From positions 658,501 to 722,500 of the forward strand of contig JAUTXW010004477.1 of assembly GCA_030620095.1 (NCBI GenBank): 64,000 nt of DNA, read 5' to 3'. This stretch comes from Kuschelorhynchus macadamiae. Taxonomy: Eukaryota; Arthropoda; Insecta; Coleoptera; Curculionidae. Below, one piece after another: positions 23,396 through 35,782 of this stretch. The position numbers were made by a program, and so were the translations under genes. Each line of letters opens with the position of its first letter. The stretch's first letter is position 1. The notes below the pieces were generated by a model. That model was not told the origin of the DNA. It ran no database searches and saw only the letters and a list, made by a program, of their open reading frames with translations.

Positions 23396-25186
23396 AAGAC
23401 ATATAGACCGGCTGTTGTATTAAAAGCTCTTAAATACTTGATTCAACAGTCTTTTTATGTTCAAGAAGCAATAATCAATTCTGAAGATTTTTCCCAAAAT
23501 ATAGATGAGTATAATATGAGATCGCAAACTGAATACGACAATACACCAACTGAAGTACCCACAAGCAATATACATTTTTTTGCTATTCCATATTTATCTG
23601 ATTTTGACGTTTTAGAAGAATTTGGTCTAACAACAAATGACATTAAACAAGATGATGAAGTACAAATCAGTGAAATATCAGGTAATCTGTGAGATAAAGC
23701 TAACGACGAAGAATCAAATGACAGTGATAATGATCAAGAATCCTTCAAGCCTAGAAGATAAGAAACTCTCTTAGATTACGGCAATATATATTGTGTTTGG
23801 AGAAAAAACAATTTATCTGAACATTTATTTATAGACACAATTGCACAAAATTATCTAAGGTACTTACAAGCGAAGTAATTTCCTCTCCGTTTGCTCACTT
23901 ATCCGATTTCTTAAATTTAGAAGAATATGCTTTAACAGCAAATTACAATAAATAACATGATGAGGTACAAGTCTGTAAGACCAGTCGTAACCTGACAGAT
24001 ACATTTAGCGATAAATAATCTAGTGACAGTGATGATAAACTTTTAAATCCTGGAAAACCAGAAACTGTCTTCAATAAAGATATATAGTATATCTTACGCT
24101 TCATGAGAAAACAATTTACCGAATCATTTATATTACGATGAATATGCAGAAGAATTATTTTTTCAAACAAGAAAAAATAATTATCCATTACATTGAGTTA
24201 TTCTAATCAAGTTAAAATTCAAATCCAAGATCAAGACAAATGATTTGCCAGAAATTGTTTTCGTCTTTATATGTTTAAGAAAAAACAACTATTCCATATC
24301 ATTTCCGCTGTAAACATGTGTCTTTGGCAAAAGAACCTAGAAATTACCTATCAAACCATTGTGGACGGACAAATTAGAGTTAAGTTATGAACAAGCTGCC
24401 GCTCTCACTTGCTTAGAAAACACTAGACTTTTCTTCAAAGACATGAAGAGTGAAAATAGACTATTTAACCAATTAATAATTACTACTTCAGAGTGCAATT
24501 TCAACATAAAGTTCACCTCATGTACATGAAATGTTATGACGAACTAATGCACTTGATGGAACTTTTGAGAATGCTATAAAATGCGCTGAGTTTGTAGACA
24601 AGTTCATAACTTGTGATGGGGACTTGGAAAGTGTGAAGGATATTACACAGTTTAATATCCACCATCATTCGAAACCTTACAAAAAAAATATTAAAGGAAA
24701 CACCATATGAAAATACGTAATTCCTTTTAAAAACCGAGGATAAATACTTGAAAAAGCTATGGCTAAAAAATGTATGGAAATATTAATATACGTAAATAAA
24801 AAATGATATTAATATGAGAAATTTTTGTTGCAAATGAAAAATTACTTTCGAACAATACGTTTCTTTTATTCGATAAAACATTCATAAAGTTATAATATTT
24901 CTAAAGACAACGCAAAAACATGGTTTTGTAAATAACTCTAATGAGGGATATTTTCTTAGCAACATTCCAATATCAGATTCAGTTCATATTAGATCCCCGG
25001 GCTTGCTATCGGTACTTGGTAAATTATATAAATAAATCAAATCAAGGTGTTTCTGAAATTATGATGAAAACCATGGAAGAAATAAAAGCAGGTAATGCAG
25101 ATATTAAAGGGCAATTGAAAGAGAGGGCAGGGGCTTTCTTAAATGCATCTGAAGTTAGTGCACAAGAAACTACTAAACTAAACTAA

Positions 25187-25700
25187 AAAAAATTGTGTAA
25201 CACCCTGTATTATATAGCTGTAGTTTTTTGATTAACGCAATCTTAACTAAGACAAAATTATGTAAAAATTAATAATTTTAAATAATAAGAGATTAGTTAA
25301 AAATAATTGTCTTTTCAAAGTTCAGAAATTATTATATTGTATATTGAAAACAAATGAATGAATTAAAAACTCGCCAAATTGGTTTAAGATAATGGTTCGT
25401 AGAATATTAAAACATACCCTAAATTAAGCCAAACTAAAAATTGCAGAAACTTGGGTCTTACGAACTTTTGTAAAATTTGCACGATTTTATATAACACCCT
25501 ATATATTATGCGGATGACCATTTTGATGAACCGAGGCAGAATTAACCAATTCTAGATAGATAGAGCTTTTAAACATCCAAAAACCACATGCTTGTAACTT
25601 TTTTATTTTTTGAAAAATTTCGCTTTAAATCTGGGTAAAAATTTTGAGATGTGCAAAGCAAATGGCCAGCAGTTTAGTTGGATGTGTAAGTAGGAAAAAA
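25187..25700. mobile_element. Probable small non-coding insertion in the Helitron
   Basis: Helitron coding similarity stops after SAQETTKLN (25186) and resumes near 25710. The intervening DNA is AT-rich and contains two direct copies of a TAACACCCTGTATTATA-like string (about 25197 and 25489), the same motif seen at other TE-like sites in the window. Exact borders and target duplication were not resolved. Confidence 0.45.
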
Positions 25701-28290
25701 ACAGTTTAATTCCTGGGATTTATCAATCACTTTTGCGTAATTACAATTATATATTAGGTAATGACCCAAATAATATTAAAATTTTATTGGCTACACCTAC
25801 TGGGAAAGCCGAAAGTTTTGGATTAATGCTAAACATTACTTCACATGTAGATAATGCTAAACGTTACTTAACAAATGTGTACATAGATGATTTCCGTTAA
25901 TATAGATACCGAAGATGGTATTGTTAATGGAGCCAACGGTTTTCTTAAAAAAATCGATTACGACAAAGATCAGATTGTTCAACGAGTATGGCTTGAATTT
26001 TATGATGAAATGTCTGGCCAAGAAAGTCGCAAAAAAACATATTAATTATATGAAAAATAATAACACTCCAACAAATTGGGCGCCTATTGAAAAATGTTCC
26101 CGAGCCACTAAAATCAAAAAAAGGCCGTAACTGTCAAGTAGAAGGACTAAAATTTCCTCTTTTAATAAGTGAAGTTATTACTATTCACAATAGTCAGGGT
26201 GCAATGTACAGTGAAGTAGCTGTTAATTTGACAGAGGGAATGACTCGTGTGAGTATCTATGTAGAATTTCATCAGAGCCGACATTGTTGGAGATGAAAGT
26301 TGTCTGTTCTGATCAGTCAGCTTACACTTTAACGGCAATCAAAACAATCATGCCAAACTTCTAGAAGACGCATTGAAATCCCTACGACAAAATTGGTCGC
26401 AACTTCAGATATTTTTGTTATTTCACGACGACGACATGAAGAACTTCAACAACTATTATAAGTTCATGAGCAAAACCACTACATACACAACGAGCCTAGA
26501 AATATTTGCTCTCTCTCTCGGAAACCCAGAAGCAGATCTTCCATATTTTCTCAAAACCAATAACAACAAGAACAAAACAGATGCACATTAAAGAGAGACC
26601 AACAATAACAGGTAAACAAATACCCAATAAAATTAAAATAATCTACCTTCTACTAACAGGTGATCCAATGTCGGTACACTATGAGCTTCTAACACCACAA
26701 AACATCATCCCAAACAACAAAGCATTGGGAGAGGCGTAACAGTCGTGGACGTCGCGAGAAAGGACCGAAACAATCATAACCAAGCTAAGGAACATAGACC
26801 TACCTAAAGTGTTTTGCTGGCTAACCTAGCACCCACCAAGGCGGGAACGGCAGGGCAACGCATGAGCTGCGTTACAGAATCGAGCGAATTAATCATGCGC
26901 TACCAAAATGGAACACAACAACTTGAGCCCATTACAATAGCGGATATATCGCAACGACTAAATCCAACTACCAAGGCGGGTAAACCAAGGAAAAGGTTGG
27001 AATGAACAGATGAAATGAATCGAATGGTGATGCATTCATACTACACCACTACCAAACTTGAGACAATTTGATCAGGATACGGACATAAACTGCTTACACT
27101 TTTCATAGCACAATATCCGGAATATAAATCATTTATCACAGAACAGAGAGTGATAGATCAAAAAAAGAGTAATCACTAAGACCAGTAGGCTCACCCCACT
27201 CGCATTGCAAAAAATCAAAATTACGGTAGCTGCTGAATTAAACATTCATCAACCAAACATTAAAGACAGTGGGACAGATATTGAACCGATCTCACATACA
27301 AACCAGCCCAACTTTGCGCAAGAGGATTGCAACCTCACTCAATGCTCAGTATAGGCAAAGCTCCCAGCAACAACCCACGACAGATGACAAACACCACACA
27401 GCTCACAGGACAAACATAATACACACAGCTAAACCTTGGGCCATCTGTCACACAAGCAATCAAAGTAGAAATGGAGTCACACCTTAACAAATCGTCAGGC
27501 ACCGATCCTACAACAAGAGATCCTATTGCTCGTGTAATCTTTAAATAGGACACACAAAAAACCCTAAAGATCATCAACGAACATGTAATACCCAAGTATA
27601 TAACGAATGCGAGCACAATTGAGGACATTCATACAGGGATCTACGCAGCAGCTATAACCACGATAACACAGAACAATCAGAAACTCCTGCCACGATATAG
27701 AAACACCAACAGCATAAAACCAAAATTCAAAAGGCAGATAAGGACCGAAAACAAAATTAACAAAATTAGAAAAGAATTGGGACATCTTACCCAATTCATG
27801 AACGGCAACAAGCCAAAATGTATCACACAGAGTATATAGAGAGTCAAATCTACATCTCCTGATCATACGCTTACAGAAATTCTTGACATTCTAAAGCAAA
27901 AATTATCCTTGTATGCCGCAAGACTTCGAAGATACAAAGAGTCAAATGAAAGAAAGGACGCTAACAACCTGTTTAGAACAAGCCAAAAACAATTGTACCA
28001 AAAAAACCACGAGCAATGAGGAGGCACGAGTAATTAAACCACCGACCAAACAAGAAATCATAGAATACTGGAAAAGTATTTGGTGAGAACCGAAACTACA
28101 CAATAATAACGCTTCATGGATTAAAGCGGAAGAAGAGAGACACAAGTGCTTGGAGGAACAAGAGGACTTTGTAATGACAACACAAGAAGATGCAGAAACA
28201 ATCAAATACACGCATAACTGGAGATGTCCTGGAATAGATAACATTCATAACTTCTGGCATAAGCAGTTTAACTCCACACATGAAGCTCTC

Positions 28291-28350
28291 ACTCGACAAA
28301 TTAATAAAATTATTTTAATCACTCGACAAATTAATAAAATTATTTTAAAA
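28291..28350 (+). repeat. In-frame 30-bp tandem duplication in the RT region
   Basis: A 30-bp unit starting ACTCGACAAATTAATAAAAT occurs twice in succession, giving a ten-codon duplication (QINKIIL.. twice) without breaking the 28150-28494 frame. It is not a known feature of the family and probably arose after the copy died. Confidence 0.9.
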
Positions 28351-29051
28351 CCTAGCACACTCCACAGTTTTCTCACCCAAGGAATAACATACCTTAAACC
28401 TAAAAACTCGGACACTAAGAACCCGTCAAATTACCGACCTATTACGTGCCTTCCAAACCTATATAAGATCATCACAGCCACAATTAATAGATGAATAGAA
28501 CAACATCTAGCACACAACATTCGAACGGAAGAGCAAAAAGGATGCAGGAAAGACAGCCTGGACAGACAGAGGATGCAAGGAGCAGCTAATTAGACAGCGT
28601 CATCATGGAACAAATCAGAAAAAATTATACAAACCTTCATACTGGTTACATAGATTATAAAAAAGCCTTTGATTCAATACCCCACAGTTGGCTCACCAGA
28701 GTGCTAGAATTATACAAAGGCAATAAAAACATCAGGCAATTTCTTGCGCAAATCATGAGTACGTGGAAAACTAAAATCAACTAAGAACACATGGAAACAG
28801 AAGAGATCTACATCAGACGATGTATATTCCAGGGAAATTCACTCAGCGCTTTGTGGTGCTGCCTCTGTCTCAATCCACTCTCAAACAGACTGAATAACGC
28901 AAACTTCGGATTCCAAATAAAACACCAAAAAAATAACCTACACAAAATAAATCATCCCTTGTACATGGATGATATAAATTTATACGCAAGCACAAAGGTA
29001 TAGCTCAAGGAACTTCTTAAAATCACAGAAACGTTTACCCTGGACAGCAAC

Positions 29052-29660
29052 ATGGAATTTGGTATAAGTAAATGCGAGCAACTTCTTATTAACAAGGGAA
29101 AGTGGAAAGACCACTCTACGACGGAAACAATCAACAATGAAATCATAGATAACATGCTCAAAGAAGAAACATACAGATACCTAGGCTTCCATCAAAGCAC
29201 CAAAATTAACCACACTCATATCAAATCAGAGTTTAGGACTGAATTTAAAACCAGACTCACAAAACTACTAAAAACAAAACTGAACTCCAGAAATCTAACC
29301 AAAATTATTAACACCTTCGCCATACCTATTCTTACTTATTCGTTTGGTATCATTAAATGGTCACACACAGATATAGAAAACATTCACATTCTCATACGCT
29401 CTGAATTTACTAAACACAGAAAGTTACACCCCAACGCATGCAAGGAAAGACTCACCATTGAGAGTAAAGAAGGAGGGAGGGGAATTATAGATATACAATC
29501 GCTAAAGATAAAACAAATTTACGAATTTTTCCACAATAAACAAACAAACCTCCACAAGGCAATAGTGAAGGCAAACAAGAATTATACACAGCTCGACCTG
29601 TCTCAAACGAGCCTCGTAGCAGGCGCACACAATGACATCCAATCACGACAGACAAGATAA
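29052..29660 (+). pseudogene. R4-type LINE, RT thumb and linker fragment (202 codons)
   Basis: The longest surviving frame of the R4-like element. It starts just after the YMDD box, covers the GISKCEQLLINKG motif, YRYLGF and the thumb (ILTYSFGIIKW), and ends in KEGGRGIIDIQSLK, all in family order. The next parts of the protein lie in other frames, so this is a fragment and not an independent gene. The sense strand is notably rich in A and C compared with flanking DNA. Confidence 0.8.
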
Positions 29661-30094
29661 CCACCTGAAAACCTGAAAACACCCTCCACGGAAGACACAG
29701 ATACCACATAAAGCAAAACCACATACATAAAAAGCTTACATTACCGTTATAAGAAGGGCAGCTGTTCCCCGAAACAGAACGCTTCTTGCTTGCCATCCAG
29801 GACAAAGTCATGGCAACCAGAAACTACCAAAAGCACATATCAAGAATACAACCATTGAAGACGACACGTGCAGAGAGAAACGATCGATCACATAACGAGT
29901 GGATGTAAAATAATTGCCCGAACTGAATACTCCGCGAGATACGACCCAGCAGCGAAGGTCGTTCATCAAACATTAGCCACAACATACAAACTAACGTAGA
30001 ACACAGACCCTTAATACCATTATACACCAAGATCCATACTTGAAAACGAACACTACAAGCTCTACTGGGACATTGACATCCATATATATAATCC

Positions 30095-30275
30095 AAAAAA
30101 GAAAATATCATTTATTTAACTGACATAGCTGTCCCCTACGACGAGAACATTCAAGCGAAATACAGTGAGAAGATCGCCAAATACACCGATCTGGCAATGG
30201 AAATAAAAAGGCTGTGGAAACAGGAAAAAACCATTGTTCATCTTGTCATATCAGTAACATGCAACGTTTACACCG
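30095..30275 (+). pseudogene. R4-type LINE restriction-like endonuclease fragment
   Basis: Translation gives an LENEHYKLYWD segment at about 30040-30075 and then LTDIAVPYDENIQ..EKIAKYTDLAMEIKRLW. This is the conserved C-terminal PD-(D/E)xK-type nuclease block of R2/R4 LINEs. The D of TDIAVP and the K..Y..L..E run are visible. The segment expected to carry the first acidic PD motif (between YWD and TDIAVP) is degenerate, so the nuclease is unlikely to work. Confidence 0.75.
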
Positions 30276-30500
30276 CATTTGGCTCAATTTGGACTTAATA
30301 CCGACATTCACAGGAACATCTAGAAATCGGTCATTTTGAAAACATGTAGCATCGTTAGATAATTTTTTAATACAATAGTTGTTTTTGTTTTCCTTTTCCT
30401 TTTTTTTGTTTTTTTTTTTATAGATTTGGTATAATCCCGTCAGTATAAAATACAACTACAGGAATACTGTGAAACAACAAAAAAAAATAATAATAATAAC

Positions 30501-32203
30501 AATGTGATACACACCAAAAGTGTAAATCAAAAAATACAATCACTGAATATATTGGTTTATCGTACTTTTTGAGCAATTATTTTTTAACATAAACCAAATA
30601 CACTTGCGTACATTTATAAAAAATTTCAAAAACTGAAACCAATTTGTTGATTATATTCGCGTGTTCCCAGAATCTGTTATGATTAACTTATAATAATCAC
30701 TATTATTGCAAAACGTGTTATTTATTTGTTTGCTTTTATATAATACAAATAACGTAAATAAATAATATAGCAGTATCATTTATTTACTTTTTCCTTGAAA
30801 AACTCCTTGATATTTAATAACTGGTTCATGGACTCCGTCTAAGCTCGATCAACTATGTAATTGCTGACATGCTCTTGGAAACTAGCAAATTATTCTCGTT
30901 AAATTCATCAATTTAATTTAAAAATATTTACCCTAAGAGTGTATTTTCACTCCACACTCCTAGGGTATCACTGCGGAGTTGGGTAAAACTGTGTTACAGT
31001 CAATGACGTCAAAAAGAAATAGACCCCGGATTTCATTCATAAAAATGAAATAAATAGAATCAAACATCAATTTGTTGTTGTATATGAGTGGAAAAAAGAC
31101 GGACTGATCGCATAAAGAATAGTTTGCGGTGAAAATTGCAACGCTGTCAGATATCTTCGCGAGGCTTACCAGTGGTGTAGATATTTTTGAGATAATGTAT
31201 TATTTGCAATATTTTTTGAGCCCAAATATTATTATGGTGGATACGACGGTTTTTTGTTCTAAGATGAACACGAACGACTTCACTTTGCAAAAGTGAGAGT
31301 TTTAATAACAACTTGAAAACAACTAATTTATATATTATGTCGTGGAAAAGTCTGCACTAAATGGGAAACTTTTTTATTAGCAATTTCTCGAAAAACTTTC
31401 TTCTTGATAAAACTTGTGTGTTTGTCGAAAAAATAGTTTTCACAATATTCAACTTTAAATGAGATATACAAGGCATTCAAAAAATACGAAAAAGTGAATT
31501 TCAAAAATTAAAATTTTTGTGATTGTCGCGGCCGTAGAAAATCGTAAATAAAGGTTTAGTATTAGTTATGTCATATTAGTAATAACTAAGGAAAGATTTA
31601 AATGAAATATGTTTTTTTGCTGTTTGACCTTAAATATCCCCATAACTACAATATAAAAAAATTTACTCAGTTTAAAATTACCGTCAGAAAAATTTTATTT
31701 TTTTGAAATTGTTAGTGAAATCCACTTTTTTGAACATCCTGATCTAAAGTTTATTACTATCAAACATATTTTTTTTGAACCACCAACTTTTATCAACAAA
31801 TCAATAATAGAAAAAGTAAATAAATGCATTAAAATGCAAGATGTTTAAAAATAAAATCATCGAAACTTTTTGGGATTCTGAAGCACCCTGTATAATATTT
31901 TACACTATATTTGAAACTTCATTTTTTTTATAAAAATTTAAATAACAAGATTGAAAGTGCACTTTATAAATTTTCACCCGGACACGTGGTTTATAAAAAT
32001 AAAACAAAGTTTAAAAGTTTGGTATAATTTATTTATAAACGGTTTGATATAATAACAAACAACTATTATTATCGACAAAACAAAAGTAGCAGCATATTAA
32101 TTTAATATTTCATTATTTATATAATAATTAAACTCGTCTATTACATATTTAATGATTCAGTGACAATTTTCAAAATCGGAAATTTAGAGGAAATTTTATA
32201 TAG

Positions 32204-32205
<2 letters not shown>
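30501..32205. other. Intergenic DNA, no gene recognised
   Basis: Contains a short imperfect hairpin with CCCTAAGAGTGT..ACACTCCTAGGG arms (about 30932-30966), a CACCCTGTATA string at 31884-31894, and no convincing coding frame. Confidence 0.5.

Positions 32206-32263
<58 letters not shown>
32206..32263. repeat. (TA)n microsatellite, ~58 bp
   Basis: Uninterrupted TA dinucleotides about 60 bp left of the hAT element. Confidence 0.97.
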
Positions 32264-32264
<1 letters not shown>

Positions 32265-32317
32265 TTTAGGTTAGCAAGAAGCTAATTTAATATAATTGTA
32301 TCAATAATTATCTGTGA

Positions 32318-32325
32318 CAAAAGAC
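32318..32325. other. 8-bp target-site duplication CAAAAGAC, left
   Basis: Identical to 33419-33426, directly outside the inverted termini of the hAT-type element. Eight bp is diagnostic of the hAT superfamily. Confidence 0.95.
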
Positions 32326-33418
32326 CAGGCACGTAGTCTAGGGGGGTCCGGACCCCCCCCACGCTCCGCGCGATACCCTAAAAATATTTTTTTTACATAC
32401 ATTTTACATAATTTAACCTACGAAAGTAGAATTCCAGTAACTGCTGATTAGCAGTTTAGTATTGGCTCTGCTTACTACAGCTATTTTTTAACTCGAACCT
32501 CAGGAAAATTAGGGAGCAGGCTATTTTTTGAAATTCTAACTTTTTGACGGGTTTTTTTAACAAGCCCAAGTATGTAAACAACTAAACAAAGACGCACCTA
32601 ATGATTTTTTCGTAAGTACGACAGTTTCTAACATAAATCGATAGGAAAATAAATTTCATTTTTCTTCCACAAAAATCTCCTGTCATAAGCAAAATTGCGA
32701 ATGCGTGCCGAGACCAAATTTATGATAATTCCAACAAAAATTATTGGTATCTGCTGAAAATTTCTCTTCGTGATCCAATTTCACACAATTTTGAAGTTCT
32801 TATCTTTACGTATACAAAACACGATTTAAGGAATAAGAAAATTATTGAATTTAACTTTGGGGATTGAAAAAAATTACCTCAAAAAAATATTCGATTTTGA
32901 CAGTGAGGAATATTTAGAATTCTCAAAAAAAGAAAAACTTTTAAGCAAACGCTCATTAAAAGTAGTTTTAGAATTTCGAGAAAGGGTACTAAAAAGAAAG
33001 ATGAATACATTTATGATTAAAGAAATCCAGATTTTTAATGTAGCAATATGGTTCCAGACCCTCTATGGAAGATAGCACCACATTAACCTCGATATTAACA
33101 AAGTGACTACGCACTTATTTATTAAAATACTATTAAATATATAAAACCTAAAAATATTAAGCAAAAGTCGCCAACGTCCTATTTGCTCAAGATATACCTA
33201 TAATTTTTTACATTTTCATAATTGCTGTACCTGCAATGTTTTAATAGATATTGGCAAATTACTAGTTTTTTGCAACTTTTTTTCATATTTTATTGCACTT
33301 GCAGGAGGGACTATCAACAAGTGAAAAAAAAAGCATTCTTCTTAATAATTCTTTCGTCATTGAATTGGTTTTGACAGGGTTGGATCCCCCTAGAACTGAA
33401 ATCCTGGCTACGTGCCTG
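32326..33418. mobile_element. Non-autonomous hAT-type DNA transposon, 1093 bp
   Basis: The left end CAGGCACGTAG and right end CTACGTGCCTG form perfect 11-bp terminal inverted repeats with the hAT-typical CA..TG ends. The flanks carry the 8-bp duplication CAAAAGAC on both sides. Next to each terminus is a run of Gs or Cs (CTAGGGGGGTCCGGACCCCCC on the left, GGATCCCCCTAG on the right). Internally there is no full transposase; the 76-codon frame at 32845-33075 is Lys/Glu-rich and not recognised. With an active transposase elsewhere it could have been mobilised in trans; it may be an internally deleted copy. Confidence 0.93.
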
Positions 33419-33426
33419 CAAAAGAC

Positions 33427-34748
33427 ATATTTATGTAATGGTTCATGTGGCTATATTTATTATTAGCAATAAGCTTAGTCATTAAAGAACAAGCATTTCC
33501 ATAACAAAATACAACCAATAAAAGGGTGAGTTCTCATTACTATTGTTACTAAAGATGAAGATAAAACTAAATTTTGTTACATGGACGTACTTTGTGTTTT
33601 GATGTCTATACCAAGAGTATAATGCTTATTTAATACCTTTCTTTATCAGCTTATCATCGACTTCAGAGGAAATATGTAATAAAATATAATTTATCACTTT
33701 TTAATGCAACCTATTTTTTGAAATCGGGTTTGTTTTTCAAAACATTTTGATTTCACCCTTTTTCCAACACATTTTAGTTCTATTTACGCGAAGTTAGGTA
33801 AAAATTTCGGTCCACTACTTTTAAAAGTTTGCCAGGCTCGCGGCAAGTAATATTATATAAAAATGCACCACCTTTACATGTTTTGGATCTATTTACAGAA
33901 AATCAGCAATAAACATGGCCCAATATTAATATGAATGCAAAATTGAACTTCGTGTCCCTAAAAACCACAAAAACAATATTATGAAAAACAGGATATTGTT
34001 TTACAGTACTTATCCCCCAATTTATCCCCTTTTTTCCCCACCATCCATCTTCCCCGCTATACATTTCACTTATTGACAATATAAATATTTTGTGCCAAGA
34101 TGTTTAATATTTTTAACATTCATTATAATATATTATTATTTATATTACCGAAATCACCTGATAAAAACAGATTCTCCCTAGTTGGGATAATGTACCTCAG
34201 GATGGTATTTATTTGCTTTTTTGATTACTTATTTTTAAAAACCAAATTTTTAGGCAATAAATTAAAGCATTTCAAATTCATTAAAGAAAATCTATGGTAA
34301 ATGAAGTAATACTATTGCGCTATTTTCATTTTTTGTATATGCGTGCTATATGAGAACTCCGACACTACCCTAAATATTCCTTGAAGATTTCATAAAAAAT
34401 GCAAACCATCCTGGAGTAATTAATGGCAACATAAAATAGTGGGTCTTACAGCTTACTCAATTAAAATTTAGTACCTATGCTTTACCAAATAGTATATTTA
34501 TGTTGTTTATTAACCCCTCAAAAAAGGTGATTTGATAAATTTTAGAGGAATATTCGAGACTTTTCACAAATATATAAATTAGCAAAACGCTGTACTCCGT
34601 TTATCATCAGTGTCTTCGACTTTATAGATAAGTTGAAGTTATAAAAAATTAATTTAAGCCCAACGGAAATGTGCAATACAAAAACAATACTTCATTTGCA
34701 AATATAAGAACGCTATTAGACGGTGATTTGACCCTTCAACTACAGCAC
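33427..34748. other. Intergenic DNA, no gene recognised
   Basis: AT-rich; the frame at 34100-34300 is hydrophobic low-complexity without a recognised domain. I searched the minus strand here for a continuation of the THAP-like exon at 34767 and did not find one. Confidence 0.45.
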
Positions 34749-35049
34749 TGGTATGACATATCTTACTTACCTTCGAAAACAAACTTCTGGGTTTAAATCG
34801 TTTCTTTCTCTGCAAATAAAGCAAGTTCGCACCATTTTCTTAAAGTTTTTTAAACAGATTCTTGAAAATAGCCACACAAAACCTTTGGATTTCTGAAAAA
34901 CACTTATTTCACCAACTAGAACAATTACAACGCCGCGCATCAAATAGGTCGAAATCATGAATGACTACGACCGTCTTCGGCGTTTTCCGAATGATCCAGA
35001 AAGAAATCTGTAGTATACTCGAAAAAGGTAGAATTCCGACGTTGCCGAT
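34749..35049 (-). repeat. 301-bp direct repeat, copy 1, with THAP-like first-exon candidate
   Basis: Repeated at 35783-36083 with two mismatches seen. On the minus strand each copy contains an AT-rich leader and an ATG opening MVRTCFICRERNDLNPEVCF. A strong splice-donor sequence (CGAAG|GTAAGTAAG) follows directly. The CxxC near the N-terminus and the point at which the reading is cut resemble the start of a THAP zinc finger (C2CH), where an RFP-type motif would normally follow from the next exon. No downstream exon is visible. It may be a captured promoter/first-exon fragment. Confidence 0.5.
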
Positions 35050-35782
35050 TATTCTGGGCGTTATTTCTTGAAATAAGGAATAATAATTACAAAATATTTA
35101 AATTACATTGAAAACAGATTCGGTTTGAGTTATTTATAATAAGCTATTTAATTATCCGTTCTAAAATATTCTATATGGAAATTTATACTGAGAATTTCTG
35201 GAATTTCTTGTTTATTTAGATAATAGTATAAAAGATGATATCCGTTATAATCTGGCCACAGTAACGGTTTGGCAAACCAGGGTTAATGTTGGATTCCTCC
35301 AAAATGTAAACACCTGGGTCTATATTATTTCCATGTCGTTGGTTACAGTGGTAGGTGGATATCCGGCCTATCCCACTCCACCAACTTTAATAAGGCATCA
35401 TTAAATATATTTGGCACGAAATGTTTCTTCTAAGGGTAAATCGAGTGGGTCGCCCGGCTGCGAAATAAGTAGTGGAATAGAGGGCCAAATAGGACGGGAT
35501 TTCAGTTGTTTGCTACAACTAATCTGTTTATCGGATGTTTAGGGTTTTTTCCTTTTGGAGAGGTAGAGTATAAAACCTTTAAGTATACAGTTGCGATATA
35601 AATTTTTTTGTATTTTGGATATCCGGATATATTTATCCGGGTTCTCCGAGAAACATTTTTTTTCCAGTTTTAGTGTAACTTAATTACTTTGAATAGCTAA
35701 TGTTGTTAATTTGTAACTTCAGGATAAGTCTTGAGCCAAAAATAGTGATCTAATTTGCGTTATTAGTGAACAGAATAAATAA
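35050..35782. other. Spacer between the two 301-bp repeats
   Basis: 733 bp with no open frame of note. The direct-repeat arrangement superficially resembles a miniature LTR element, but the repeats lack TG..CA ends and no matching target duplication flanks the pair. Confidence 0.5.

Larger units (their letters stand above)
22338..26296 (+). pseudogene. Broken Helitron (Rep/helicase) polyprotein gene
   Basis: Fragments of one Helitron protein appear in the correct order but in shifting frames. From 22338: an N-terminal basic region with repeated ADPEYLAGEKQ-like units (about 22540-22760). Next a DUF6570-like cysteine-rich segment (22869-23192), a post-DUF segment with TYRPAVVLKALKYL (about 23400-23690), and a helicase-region segment at 24941-25186 (DPRACYRYLVNYINKS..SAQE). 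Then PIF1 helicase motif I surroundings (about 25710-25800, NIKILLATPTGKA) and the C-terminal PIF1 part (25890-26270, with NIDTEDGIVNGA, ITIHNSQGA and MTRVSIYV). Helitrons replicate by rolling circle with a fused Rep nuclease and PIF1/RecD-like helicase. The Rep HUH motif was not found, and much between 23.7 and 24.9 kb is unrecognisable. A (TA)n tract and a ~450-bp non-coding segment interrupt it. Terminal signals (TC, CTRR hairpin) were not identified. Confidence 0.85.
26350..30500 (+). pseudogene. Broken R4/Dong-type LINE (single ORF, C-terminal nuclease)
   Basis: The order fits the R2/R4 superclade. An N-terminal segment near 27000-27190 has WTDEMNRMVMHSYYTTTKLE and EQRVIDQKK. RT palm motifs follow: NWRCPGIDNIHNFWHKQF (28218-28275), the NPSNYRPITCLPNLYKI stretch (about 28420-28470), the catalytic box YMDDINLY (28961-28984), and the open 202-codon frame 29052-29660 (GISKCEQLLI..YRYLGF..GGRGIIDI). 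A GCKIIARTEY..VVHQTLATTYKL zinc/nuclease segment lies near 29903-30000, and LTDIAVPYDENIQ..KYTDLAMEIKRLW at about 30110-30220. Such elements nick DNA with a restriction-like endonuclease. Many stops and frameshifts make it dead. A tail of A and AAT repeats near 30477-30500 may mark the 3' end. The 5' border next to the Helitron is uncertain. Confidence 0.85.

Noticed and set aside
27269..28299. Plus- and minus-strand frames of 60-114 codons between 27.2 and 28.3 kb as separate genes
   Set aside because: Plus-strand pieces are parts of the R4-type LINE; minus-strand frames are its antisense shadows (the A/C-rich sense strand gives few stops on the other strand).
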